A stretch of DNA of 64,000 bases from Planoprotostelium fungivorum. Its lineage: Eukaryota > Evosea > Variosea > Cavosteliida > Cavosteliaceae. Under the pieces are notes generated by a model. The model was not told the DNA's origin, made no database searches, and worked only from the letters and a program-made list of their open reading frames with translations. The stretch is from assembly GCA_003024175.1 (NCBI GenBank), contig MDYQ01000176.1, forward strand, positions 23,960 to 87,959, given 5' to 3'. Within the stretch, counting starts at the first letter, position 1. Each line of letters begins with the position of its first letter. A program made the translations under genes and the position numbers. Shown piece by piece: positions 37,920 through 49,624 of the stretch.

Positions 37920-40900
37920 ATGGGCAGCATGAACATACCCATATGTCTACAACATGAATATCACGGTATAGAAGGTCTACAGCTCCGGTTGGAGACAGAC
38001 CGAGCCAGGAATGGTGGCGATGAACCCATCGTCTACCGCGGTGTGGATTCAGAAGGCACACGATACATAGGGCATTTATACACCAATAAGAAGATAGCCC
38101 GACGGTTTTACAAAGAATTAGAGGTGTGCAAGATGTTAGACGGGCCATATATCGCTCGAATGGTCAGTGTCAAAGAAAATCCATTCGGTTTGATCTCTGT
38201 CAAACGTGATGAAGATCTACCAACGCTAGAGGAGTCAATACATCATCACGTATGTTCCTCTCAATTTGATGTTCAGCATTGACATTGTAAAGGGACCACT
38301 CTCTCTGGATCATATATACAACTTTGCCATCAACAGCTGTCGAGCTCTTGGAAGGATTCACGACGCTGGGATCATTCTTCGATCTCTGAGTCCAGCCAAC
38401 ATCTTATTCTGCAGAAACACGGGACGTCTATTACTGACGGGCTTGGGAGAGGCAGCTCTATTACAGAAACAACACCGTTCAACCGTATCACCTCAAGCAG
38501 GAACGAAGCATTGTCTTTGGTCTTCACCCGAACAAACCGGTCGAATGGTGATAGACGTTCTTCCCATTCGATCTCTGACGTTCTCATTGCAGAATCGCGA
38601 TGTCGATTATCGAACTGATTACTATTCTTTGGGCGCCGTCTTATACTGGCTCCTGTGTGGGAGACCACCCTTCACAATCTCAGAGTGTGGTGATGCACTC
38701 AAAGTCATGTACAATCACACGTCGATACCCCCAATACCACCGAGGTGAGAGAAAATTCACGAGAAAATTCACGAGAGATTCCACGAAAGATTCTGACCCG
38801 AGCAGCGCTCGTGACGTACGAGTACCCCAACCCATCTCGCAGATCGTCTTAAAACTGCTCCAAAAATCTGCGGACGATCGGTATCAGAGCACTCACGGCA
38901 TCATCCAAGACATACTGTACGTACAGGGTCACCCCAACGAGATCGATTTCACGCCGGGAGGGCAGGATGTAGACAGCATTTTTCGCATCCATCAGAAATT
39001 ATACGGAAGAGAAGAACAGACGGAAAGATTGATGAAAGCATACGATGACGTAGCCGAGGGCCGTCTGGCCTGTCAGCTCCTCTTCGTTCGAGGTGAGATT
39101 TGGCGGGAGATTCAAATTTTGAATTTCGACAGGCTACTCGGGCATCGGAAAGACGTCACTCATCCGCGAGCTGCACCGACCGATCATACGTAACCACGGG
39201 CTGTTTACGTCGGGTAAAATCGATCAATTTACCCGGGGTATTCCCTATGGTTCCATCGTACAGTGTTTCCAACGGCTAGTCAAATCCATTCTAACCGAGC
39301 CGGAACATCGAGTCGAAAAATGGCGGGAAACTCTGCAGAAGGCCGTGGGCGAGCGAGGGCAGGTGGTCATCGATGTCATACCCGAAGGTGAGATGTCTCA
39401 CGTCATTTTTTCTGAAATTTCTCAGTCAGTCTGATCATCGGACCTCAACCAGCCGTTCCAGTCATGGGTTCTCAGGAAACAGAAGAAAGATTCAAGCAGG
39501 TGAAACTTTCGACGGAAATCATTTTAATCTTCTCAGGTCATGCTCGAATTCGTGGGAGCATTCGCGACAGCGGAGCATCCTCTCGTCATCTTCTTAGACG
39601 ACCTCCAGGTGATTTTATTTCGTTTTATTCTGCGAGCTGACGCGTTGTAGTGGGCTGATCTACCCACCATGGGTCTGCTCAAGGCCCTGTGTTCCTCTTC
39701 GATCACTCACTTGCTCCTCATCGGTGAGAAATCTCGAGGAAATTTTGCGTGTTATGCTGCCACTCGAAATCCCGCGTGGATTTGAATTGAACGATTTAGG
39801 TGCCTATCGTGATAACGAAGTGGATAATGCTCATCCTCTATCTATGATGCTGAAGACACTGACTAACGTTCGAATCGAAAACATTATACTATCTCCACTA
39901 TCCATCCACCACACCTGTCAGTTGATCGCAGACTCGACGAAATCTAGCGTAGAATCCGTTCGAGGCCTGGGAGACATCGTGCAGAAGAAGACGATGGTGA
40001 GTCGGAAGATCGTTTTGGCTCGTTGTAATACTCCAACAGGGCAACCCTTTTTTCGTCGGAATGTTCCTGACGAATCTATATTTAGACAATCTGCTCTACT
40101 TCAAATCGGACGACGGTCGATGGCTGTGGAATCTACCCAAGATTCAAGAGGTAAATCAGTGAAATTTCATCGAGATCTCACTGTGACGACAGGTTACCGT
40201 TACGGACAACGTGGGTGACGTGATGTCGAGGAGAATTCGAGATTTGAAAGGAAAAACGCGCGCGGTTCTCTCACTGGCTGCCATCATTGGAAACCGTTTC
40301 GATCTTAATTTATTGTCGAATTTATTCGGCGAGGACATCTACAACACGGCCAAGGCCCTGTGGCCCACCCTGCAGGGTGAGAATATTCTGTGAAAATTGT
40401 CGGGGGTTGACATTGTACAGAGGGGCTCATTCTATTGTACGGAGAGGAGATTTCGATGGTATCTACAACACCACAATTACAAGGAGACGTGAAAAATCTT
40501 CATTTTTCGTTCCTACACGATCAGGTGAGAACAGAGCGTTCATTTCGTTATGTTCTACATATAAATTGATCCCTTCCGTTCAGGTTCAGAAAGCCGCCTC
40601 GTTGATCACAGAAGCTGAACAGAGGAAGGCTGTGCATCTAAAAATAGGAATCTTACTGATGAGCCAAGGGAATGACCAATTATTTGAGACTCTGGGACAT
40701 TTTTTGGCTGCAGAAGAATTATTGTACAAGTGAGTATCGTTTCAACGAGATTTCACGACCATCCCTTCTATCGACCATTGAGACATCATACTGATCGTTA
40801 TAGATACCGAGATATCACCATGGTAGCCAGAATTTTCTTGGAAGGTTCCACTCGCGCCAAATCATCGTCTGCATATGGTTCCGCTGTACAATACTCTGAA

Positions 40901-43900
40901 ACAGCACTCAACATGTTGGGAGAGAATTCCTGGAACGATCAATACCGGTTGATGCTGGACCTCAGCTTACTCCTCGTCGAGTCCCAATATTGCATCGGAA
41001 ATTTCGCAGAAGCGGAAAAACATTATGCACCCCTACTGGAGCGTTGTAGAACGGTGGCGGATAAATCATCCGTGCTGTCCATACAGGTCCAACAGTTTGA
41101 GACGCAGGCCAGGTGGGTCGCCATACAATGAAACTCGACTGAAATTTCACTCAGATTTCTCGACGTGTTACGTGTCATCCGCAGCTGCTTGCAGTTGCAT
41201 TCGATTGAAATCCCCGATCCCATGGATTCTCCACAGATTCTCCATGATGGTATGATGGCAGAGAGGAAGAGGACCGTCGAACTTTTCCCAGAGTATTCCA
41301 CGAAAAAGGAGAGAAAAGAGATGATCGACGAGAGTCTCTTGGCTTGCGCTCGGTTGCTCTCCTGTGCGTGGTCTCCCGCCTACTGTTGGGGTGAGAAATT
41401 TCCCCCCGATCTTTCGCAGAAATATCGACGAAATTTCAGGTAACGAGGCCTTCATGGCCATGCTGTGTGCCCTCGCCGCTAATTTTTGTATGACACACGG
41501 TGACAGCGAGCACACTGGTCTCATCTTTGCAAATCTCTCCTTCGCTTGGCCAGACTTCCGTCTCGGTTACCGGTTCGGTTGCTACGCACACGAAATTTCG
41601 GCGAGATATCCCAACAAGGCCACGAAGGCCAGAATCGATTACGCCATCGACTGTGGGGCGAGGAATTGGTACCATCCTCTGTCTACAACGATACCGGAAT
41701 TCGAGAGGCTATTTATGGAGTTGGTACAGTTGGGTGACATACCCTTTGCATGTTACGACGCACACATCATCGTGTCCCATCGCTTCATAGGTGAAACGAA
41801 ATCTCATCGGAATTTCACTCAATTTCTACCAGCTGGCATAAACATAGAAGAATGCATGAAGGCGTGGAAGAGGGTAGAACCCTTTCTAAGAGCCAGAAAT
41901 GATTTTGCAACCATGTACACCATCGGTGAGAATATGAAATCCATTTTATTTCGATTTATTCTATCAGGTACATCTTGGACCGCCTTCTGGCACGCCAAAG
42001 CCGAACCCATCACCGAAATCGAAATCGAACGAAATTTCGCCCAGATTCGCAACGCCCGCGGAGCTTACTATTGCGGCCACTTGCAGACCCTCTTCTGGTC
42101 ACACGATCACCAGTGGGAGAGAGTCATCCCCCTCTTAGAGAGAGCCATCGACCATCGATTCTCTTGTCACGGCCACTGGAATTCACAAGAATTCGTCTTC
42201 GTCGTCGCCATGCTTCACATGGCCTCGATACGAGAGGGAGCTCTCACTGGAAAATTGGGACAAGCATTGAGAGCCAGTGAGAGGGAGAAAGTGTGGAGGG
42301 AGAGAATACGGGAGGCATTCGACAACTTTACCGTTCTGTCCGAAACGTGTCCGGCCAACGCAGAGCACAAGATGATGCTGTTGAGGGCTGAGAAGAGTCG
42401 AATGGATGGAAATGACATGGAAGCTTTACAGTATTACGAGAAGGCAAAGGTGAGGAGTTCTCGTGCATTCTAAGTTGAAAAGAAAAAGTCGTCGGCACAC
42501 AAGTATGGGTTCACGCAGTACGAGTGCATCAGCAACGAATTGGCCGGAAGGATGATGATGGAGAAGGGAATCAATTACGTGGGAGATCTGTACATAAGGG
42601 AGGCTTACGTTCGGTGGAAGGAATACGGGTCTCTGACGAAGGTGATGGCTCGTTGTAGTTTGACGTCTCATCGTTGTAGACGCAACAATTGATGTCCCAA
42701 TTCGGAAAATCACTCATCGGAGTCAATCACCTCTTGCCCAGACACCTGTCAGAATTGTCCGACGAAGATTCTTCCATGGGCATACGCTCGCAAGAGGATC
42801 TCAATCTGATTCTGACGGCATGCGAGACCGTTTCGACCGACAGAGGTGACTCTCGTCTCATGCAAAAGTTGAGAGGAAATAGGTCTAGAGCATTATCTAG
42901 AAGAGTTGATGAAACTGACGTTGGAGGGATGCAACGCACAGTACGGTTCTCTTCTGCTGGTGAACCCTCAAGATTCAACGGAGTTGCTCATCGCCGCCTA
43001 CGGTACCACACAAGAGATGAAGGTGAGCGCGAAATTTCATCCGATTTTCTCACTGTACGTACAGGTGTACGCATCGGGCGGTGAACCGTTGAGAGAGGAT
43101 GTCATTCACGGAACAAACATCGTGCGTTACGTTGCCAGAGCAGCAGAGACGGTCTTTATAGAAGACGTAGTCGCCCACGACGACCCTCTCATCGATAACC
43201 AATTCAGGTGGGAGGTCCCAATTCGAATTTCCCGCCTAAATTTCGACAGGGCTACGGGCGTCCGGTCCGTCTTGTGCATGCCCATCTTACGTAGTTCCGA
43301 TTGCGTCGGCGTGTTTTACCTGGAGAATTCGATGATTTCTCACGCTTTCACGGGCTCTCGAAAGAGATCGGCCGTTGTCATCGCAACGCAGATGATCAGC
43401 CGCATAGATGACAGTCGATTCAGTCTCTTGGTGGAATCAGAGAAAAGACACCGCGAGGTGAAATTTCGCGTCGACGTTGAAATTTCGCTGAAATTTTGTA
43501 GCTGTCGAGCGAGCTGAGCATCGTGAAGAGGAGGCTGGAGAGCTTCATTTCGACTCTGTGTCACGAGTTACGTAACCCTCTGAATGGTATTTTTGGATGC
43601 AAACAGCTGATGAGCAGCCTCATCGATCACATGAGGGACCAAGCTCAGAACGCAGAGGTGCGTTGTAGATCGTCACGAAACATTGAGACGGTGGTAGGTC
43701 ACTGGAGAGGAGGTCCACAGGAACATTGTTGATTTAGAGGACATGGTTAACACTCTGTCTATATCGGCCGACCACCTGAAAGACATCGTCGATACCGTTC
43801 TGAACGTCTCGAAACTGAACGAAGACAAGGTCGAGCTGCAGCAACAGAGCTACGAGGTGAATTTCCCGCGCGATCCACTCTTTAACTTCCATATACAGGT

Positions 43901-45085
43901 CCGTGAAGTCATGCACCGCGTCAGAGTCATGTTCAAGTCCCAAATTCCGACACGAGTCAAGCTCGTTGTAGAATCACCCGATCTGAGCCGAAAACTCATC
44001 GGAGATCCGCATCGCCTGGCACAGATCCTCATCAACTTTCTATCGAACGCCTGCAAGTTTACGTCTGATGGCACCATCACCCTGTGTTACCGCCACGAGA
44101 GCATGGGAAACAACATGACGAGGGTAGTCATAGAGGTGACGTGTGATGACGTCAAAGTGTGAGACTGAGAGATCAAAGGTGAAAGATACCGGTATGGGCA
44201 TGACGGAAGAAGAGACGAGTAAGGTGGGACAAACATTTGAATTCGAAAATGGGCGGGAACTGACCCCGGGGTAGATCTTTTCGAATTTCGTTCAGGCGAA
44301 CAAGACGATATTTGGGAGGTTTGGAGGGTCAGGATTGGGACTGTCTATATCGAAACAATTGATCGAGTTGATGGGAGGAAAGGTGAGATGATCTCATCGC
44401 GACACCATCAGCATCATCCATCGTGACATCATCATCAACACGATGATGAACACCAACTCATGGATCTCAGGTCACTGTGACGTCTAAACCCGGCGTCGGC
44501 ACGACCTTCCACTTTTACATCATTTGCAGGAACTATGAAGAAGAGACACCCAAAGACGACGTCTCTTCAGAGGTGAACTCGTATGAAGCACTCTTCTCCT
44601 AACCATGATAGCCGAGCAGCAAGAGAAGAAAGATCGACTCACAGCAGCACGTTCGGTTGCTCATCGTGGAAGATGATGTCATCAACCAGAAGATCCTGAC
44701 TAAGATGCTGTCGTCTCATCACTATTACGACGTAGAAGTCGTCAACAACGGAGCTAAGGCAGTCGATCGATTCATCGCCACCCACAAGGCCGGCTCGACT
44801 TACCATGCGATCATCATGGTGATTCGACGATCTCGGATGGAGGATGATGACACGCGGCAGGATTCAGAGATGCCCGTGATGGGAGGACAAGAGGCCACGC
44901 GGAGGATCAGAGACTTTGAAGAATCGACCGGGAGTGAGAAGAGAACGCGCATCATCGGGGTGTCTGCAAACTCTCTGCCAGTGCACAGACAGCAAGCCAT
45001 GGACAATGGAATGGATCAGTACATCACGAAGCCTTATCAGTGGGCGGACCTGCTCACGGCGATAGAGCCTGTACATATCATGTAG
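37920..45085 (+). CDS. hybrid histidine kinase, pseudokinase-ATPase-GAF-HisKA-HATPase-REC
   Basis: This is a very long two-component sensor of about 1,850 residues with the order of fungal group X kinases such as Mak2/Chk1. First is a Ser/Thr-kinase fold (to about 38760) whose catalytic loop reads LRSLSPANI where HRDxKxxN is expected and whose DFG is GLG, so it is a pseudokinase. Next is an AAA/NACHT-like ATPase: Walker [15 protein letters not shown] (about 39134), Walker [12 protein letters not shown] (about 39590). A helical TPR-like region and a GAF domain (about 42900-43440) follow. HisKA has the phospho-His motif [10 protein letters not shown] (about 43561). HATPase has [12 protein letters not shown] and [12 protein letters not shown]. 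The receiver has acceptor Asp in [10 protein letters not shown] (about 44865). It is cytosolic, with no TM segments. The downstream partner would be an HPt protein. Confidence 0.9.
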
Positions 45086-45599
45086 AGAATAAATGCGATC
45101 GGTATCTGTAATTTACACATCGTCAAGATGATCGTGATGTGAAGGTGGCGATGCATCATCTGTGAGAGTTTCTGACTTATGGAAGTTGAGAGGGTATGAA
45201 TAGAGCAGGGCGAGTTCTAAGGTTCTGGTCACGTTCTTGCGAATATTTCCCAACAGCCGCGCGGTATGCCCCGCACTCGCCTCAACTCTTCGATTCACCC
45301 ACTTTTACGAACACGAGACTTGTTCTAGAACCGTGACTGCAGCAGCAATTAATATGCAGATAATACGGGGTTCTGGTTGGTGTCCATGCATTTGGATCAC
45401 TAATTTTTTTGTCGTGCATATTCCAGTAGTCGGGAGAGAAGTGATCCATTCTCAATGCACCCTAAACCGGAAAAACCGAATTATCGTCCTGGTAACAAGG
45501 GTGTGAAATCCACTTCAGTTCTAAGACAGAAATGAGCGACTTAAGTTCCTGTCACCTTCGTACTATACTTTATTGCTGCTATACTTTATTTACACAAGC
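45086..45599. other. intergenic between the two sensor genes
   Basis: No gene was recognised. A CTATACTTTATT duplicate (about 45562 and 45578) sits just before the next start codon at 45600 and may serve as a TATA-type promoter element. Confidence 0.4.
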
Positions 45600-46885
45600 A
45601 TGCCTGCATCCGTGGTCAGGTCTTCAGCCACAATCCTCATCAAGCCCCCTAAACCCGATAACGAACTCGGGAGATTAGAAGCACTTCACAACTTGAAGGT
45701 GAGATAATCGAAATACATACGTCAGCTCATACTGTTCTTTAGATTCTCGATACTGAGCCTGAAGGTGAGAAGATGGGGCGACTACTGACATTAAATTCGA
45801 ACAGCCGTATTCGATGCCATCACTCAGATGGTGCAGAGACACCTGGATGTACCCATAGACCTCATTTCTTTAGTGGATTCTGAACGTCAGTGGTTTAAAT
45901 CATGCAATGGTTTGAGTGTGCCAGGCACTTCGAGAGATGTTGCCTTCTGTGCCTATTCTATACTCAGCGCTGATGTATTTATTGTTCCAAATGCCGAGGA
46001 GGTAAGTACTGTGAGACCGCTTTGCATTCTGATAATGGGCAAGGATGACCGTTTTAAACACAACCCCTTGGTCACTGGAGGTCGGTATCTTCATCTCTAT
46101 TTCCACAAAAAATTCCATGATTGATCTGGAATGCAGATCCACACATTCGATTCTATGCGGGAGCACCACTTATAACCTCTGATGGTTGGTTTGGATTTGA
46201 ATCACCTCTTTTTCTGATCACAAGCAGGTTTTGCCATTGGAACATTGTGTGTCATCGATCGAAAGCCCAGAATACTACCAAAAGAATCGATCGCTTTTTT
46301 AAAGGATTGTGCCTCCATCGTCGTCCAGGTGACAACTCCATCTCACACCATCTTCTAATGTGAAGCCAGGCCATGGAATTACGAGAGAAGAATCTAAAAA
46401 CGGAGATGCAGTTGTTGGGAGAAAAAACCAACTTAGCCATCGCACTTCGAGACAGAGAACGGCTGAGACACATCATCGACGCCTTCAATGAAGGTTTCAT
46501 CATGTGGAACACATCACATGAAGTTGTGATGGTCAACAAAGCCTTCTCAGACATCACTGGAATCACAGCGGAGAGAGCTCGCACTTACCACGGGATAGAC
46601 GTCTTCTCATGCATACAGACAGAACAGAAGACACTGCGGTATGTCATCTCTCCATCATCTTCATCTCAAGCGACGCACAGGCAGCTGCGACGATGTCTCA
46701 TCGATGGAACCTCTGATACCTTCGAATTAGTCAGCCAGAGAATGGATGGCTCTTTCTATTGGAATCGACTCTGTGTGCAGCCAGTGCTGAATGAGAAGGG
46801 GAGCGTGGTCAACTACTTTGGAACATTTTTAGACCAATCGATGCAGAAGGCAACACAGATCCAACTGTCCAGAATCAAAGAATAA
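45600..46885 (+). CDS. GAF-PAS sensor-like protein
   Basis: The start gives MPASVVRSSATILIKPPKPD. The GAF domain is of the bacterial-looking type: ILDTEPE, AVFDAITQMVQRHLDVPIDL, SLVDSERQWFKSCNGL, RDVAFCAYSIL and HIRFYAGAPL, then IGTLCVIDRKPRIL. A coiled linker leads to a PAS domain (IIDAFNEGFIMWNTSHEVVM to FYWNRLCVQPVLNEKGSVVN). The PAS tail looks LOV-like, but the flavin-binding GRNCRF motif is absent, so blue-light sensing is unlikely. There is no kinase or receiver domain, hence perhaps a partner or a stand-alone ligand sensor. It lies in the same direction as the upstream hybrid histidine kinase. Six or so short introns are present. Confidence 0.78.
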
Positions 46886-47039
46886 ACGTGTATTTAGTTT
46901 TAGATCGTCTTTTATTCAGCATGGAGGACTGAGCAGATCGATGTCTTTCGGTCCTCTATTGAGATGCTCATGGGTTTGGTGTCCTGTTATTCGAGGCTGA
47001 ACTGTGTAGTCGAATTGAAAACATTTTATTTCGGATCAG

Positions 47040-48516
47040 ATGAACGATGGAACCATCCATTGGTACGATTTACTGCATCAATTTGATGACGTACCGTCTG
47101 ATCATATCGATTGGAATGTACACATGACTGTTCAGTGCCAGGTGCAAATGTGGGCTGACCAGATGTTGATACGGACAGATCCTCACGAAAAGAGATATGG
47201 GAAGACACTTGGCATTCTTGAGGATCTTTTCGGACGGACATGAGGTGTATAATCATCATCGTGTGATCATCACAACAGTCAGCTGATGTGCACAGGCACA
47301 AGCAGCGATTGGAAGATTCAACAAAGACGAAGAACGTTTCATTGAAGAAGATGGCATCCATCTCCTGCGACCAGGTGACAAGGTGGAGGTGTGCAACCAA
47401 TCATCATCATCCTTCCATTGACTCTTCAGTTAAAAGGCTGTCCGGGAAAATCACAAAAGGGAACAGTGACTCTCTTCGTGACCAGTTTCATCATCATCCA
47501 AAAGGTCAGTGTTACGGATCAAATGCGATCTGCTGTTGAAGCATCCTCAGTATACCGGTCCCAATTTCGAGCCACCAAGAGAAGAACTGAAATTACAAGA
47601 GGCTGGCACCATTCCTCTATGTCGCTCGGTGAAACACCAGAGGGAGAGATCATCGTGCATCGGTGAGATCGGCATCGATCGCGTTCGTATCTTCCTCTAA
47701 CGAAAATAGGAATCGAATGTCCATACCGTCACGAGATGACACGCGATGAAGAACAGAGGTGAGACATCACCATGCACTGTGGCTCATCTTCCGATCAGAT
47801 ATCATATCAAGTTGAAAGAGAAGAGACGAGAAGACATACGCAACAACCAACACGAAGACGATCCATATGAAGATTCAGGCAAAGAAGACAAGAAGTTTCG
47901 AGCGGTACAATTCTCTCAGTGGATATCTGATTGGATGGGAGAACAACGGGGATCCATCATCGAAGTGACGAGACGATTTGAAATTCGAAATTCAAACGAC
48001 ATCAGGTGGCGGGAGGAAAGGGTGAATTGTCTCACCAATTGTCCACCGTGCATGTGAGGGTGATGATGAATGCCTCATCGTGACGTCATGATAGAAATTA
48101 CCTTGCACTCTGATAGAGCCACGTGACATCAAGCCGAGCAAGAGAGAAAAATCGGAGAAAATCTTCCACCACATTCAAGGATTTTTCGACAGATCTTTCT
48201 TGGAAAATCCTCGCCACGCCCTCCTCGCCCACGAATGCTCCGCAGGTGCGGCACCCGTCGTTTCACTCGAATGAAATCTTCAGTCATCGGTCTGCACCCG
48301 GACCAAGCGACAGAGCCCATCGTTGACATGGCCATATCGATAGACAAGCCATTCGCAGTCGTACCCTGTTGTGTCTTCCCTCGAGAGAATCCAAATCGAG
48401 AATACGTAGACGAGAAGGGAGAGAGGAAGAAGGTGGTGACTTACAACGACTTTGTAGAGTACTTGCAGCAGAAGGCACCGGGTATCGTGAGTGAAGAACG
48501 TGTGGAATGGAGCTGA
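47040..48516 (+). CDS. methyltransferase-like protein with OB-fold-type and CCCH-type segments
   Basis: After splicing the N-terminal part reads CQILTKRDMGRHLAFLRIFS, resembling the OB-fold start of anticodon-binding domains, followed by FNKDEERFIEEDGIHLLRPG. A possible CCCH zinc finger follows (CIGIECPYRHEMTRDEEQR, about 47650-47757). After a charged Lys/Glu linker comes a SAM-binding motif I (IIEVAGGKGELSHQLSTVH, about 47960-48048). The C-terminus (AVIGLHPDQATEPIVDMAIS, KPFAVVPCCVFPRENP) fits a poorly described methyltransferase family seen in protists and fungi. An RNA substrate is inferred from the N-terminal domains. The start codon choice is uncertain. The gene lies 155 bp after the GAF-PAS gene on the same strand. 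Confidence 0.6.
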
Positions 48517-48742
48517 TGTGAGATAGAGGAAGGCTCATTTGAACATGAGAGGGAGGAACATCATCGTCTACAGAGGTTTTGACAAGAACGAAAATAATAA
48601 TAATAATAAACCGTGATTTCCCAACGTCATTTATTTCTCTTCGCCAAATGGCGTCAGATCATTCCATTCTACGCTTATCTGTCACACTTGCACTCTCCCT
48701 CTTATCACTACGACACGTTCACTCCTTCATATATAAAGACCC

Positions 48743-49533
48743 TCACCTCTCTCTCATGATGTCGGTGGAGAGATACAACACGTACACCCCGATGAATAAA
48801 AAGTTTAAGACGAGAAATAAATCTCTGGCGAAATCGGTGTGTTTCTGGGAGTGCTCATACCAATCGTAGTGGACATAGACTGTCTTTGGAGGCTCTCTCA
48901 GTTCTTGTGGTCGGCTGTCTGCATGATTCATTCAGTGATCGAAAGTTAGATGATGTGGACATGATACGTACAGTGTGTCGTCCAGTCGACTTCGACGACC
49001 TGTAAAGATGTGTGAATGATCATGAATTGAGATGATGCTGTGTTGTCATGTCATCTCACCTTGTCTTCTGAAAAACTGAATTTAAACTCGATGGATTCTA
49101 GATAGACTCCCTCCTTCGACGACACGCTCAGATAAGGCACCAATAATTGTCTGTCGTCAAATGCAAATGACCTTTGAGCGATCAGCATGGATATGATCGA
49201 TGTTGTCTCACATCTTGACCTCTTTGCTGAGGTCGCTGTTGGCAAATTCGGTTTCTGAATCGATCAAGAGATTGACTGTACTTCTCATCCTGAACTTTGG
49301 ACAATATTGTGCTGTAATGTCGATCCAATCTGAACCTCCCTGCATTTTTCAGACATACTCAATCAATTCGAACCAAACCTGTTTCGTCTGACTTCTTCTA
49401 GACATACGTACGACGTCTCCGTAGCGAAAAGCATCGCAGAGACACCATATATAACAGACCAATAGGAGTACAGATGTCTGTAGTTTGATCGGTTTCTGGA
49501 TTCTAAACAGACATGGAATCCTCTCACCCGCAT
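48743..49533 (-). CDS. two-transmembrane-helix protein of unknown family
   Basis: After a tiny first exon the protein begins KPIKLQTSVLLLVCYIWCLC, a first membrane helix, then a beta-rich loop (DITAQYCPKFRMRSTVNLLI, SFAFDDRQLLVPYLSVSSKE, YLESIEFKFSFSEDK) and a second helix (LFLVLNFLFIGVYVLYLS) near the C-terminus. This N-in/loop/C-in layout recalls seipin and TMEM231, but no diagnostic motif was seen. Exons between about 48930 and 49050 are tentative. It ends at 48743 or slightly beyond, tail to tail with the methyltransferase gene. Confidence 0.5.
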
Positions 49534-49624
49534 GGCGATCGTTGCGTGATGTGATGTGTCGTCAAAAAGATGCGAATGCGTAACATCAGATGATCATATC
49601 GCATCACATCGCATCTCGACAACC

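Noticed and set aside
38280-38760. Active Ser/Thr kinase at the N-terminus of the hybrid histidine kinase
   Set aside because: The HRD and DFG aspartates are both replaced, so it is described as a pseudokinase.
46380-46885. LOV photoreceptor domain
   Set aside because: The PAS domain lacks the flavin-binding cysteine motif.
48743-49533. Assignment of the two-TM protein to seipin or TMEM231
   Set aside because: Only the topology is similar; no diagnostic residues were seen.
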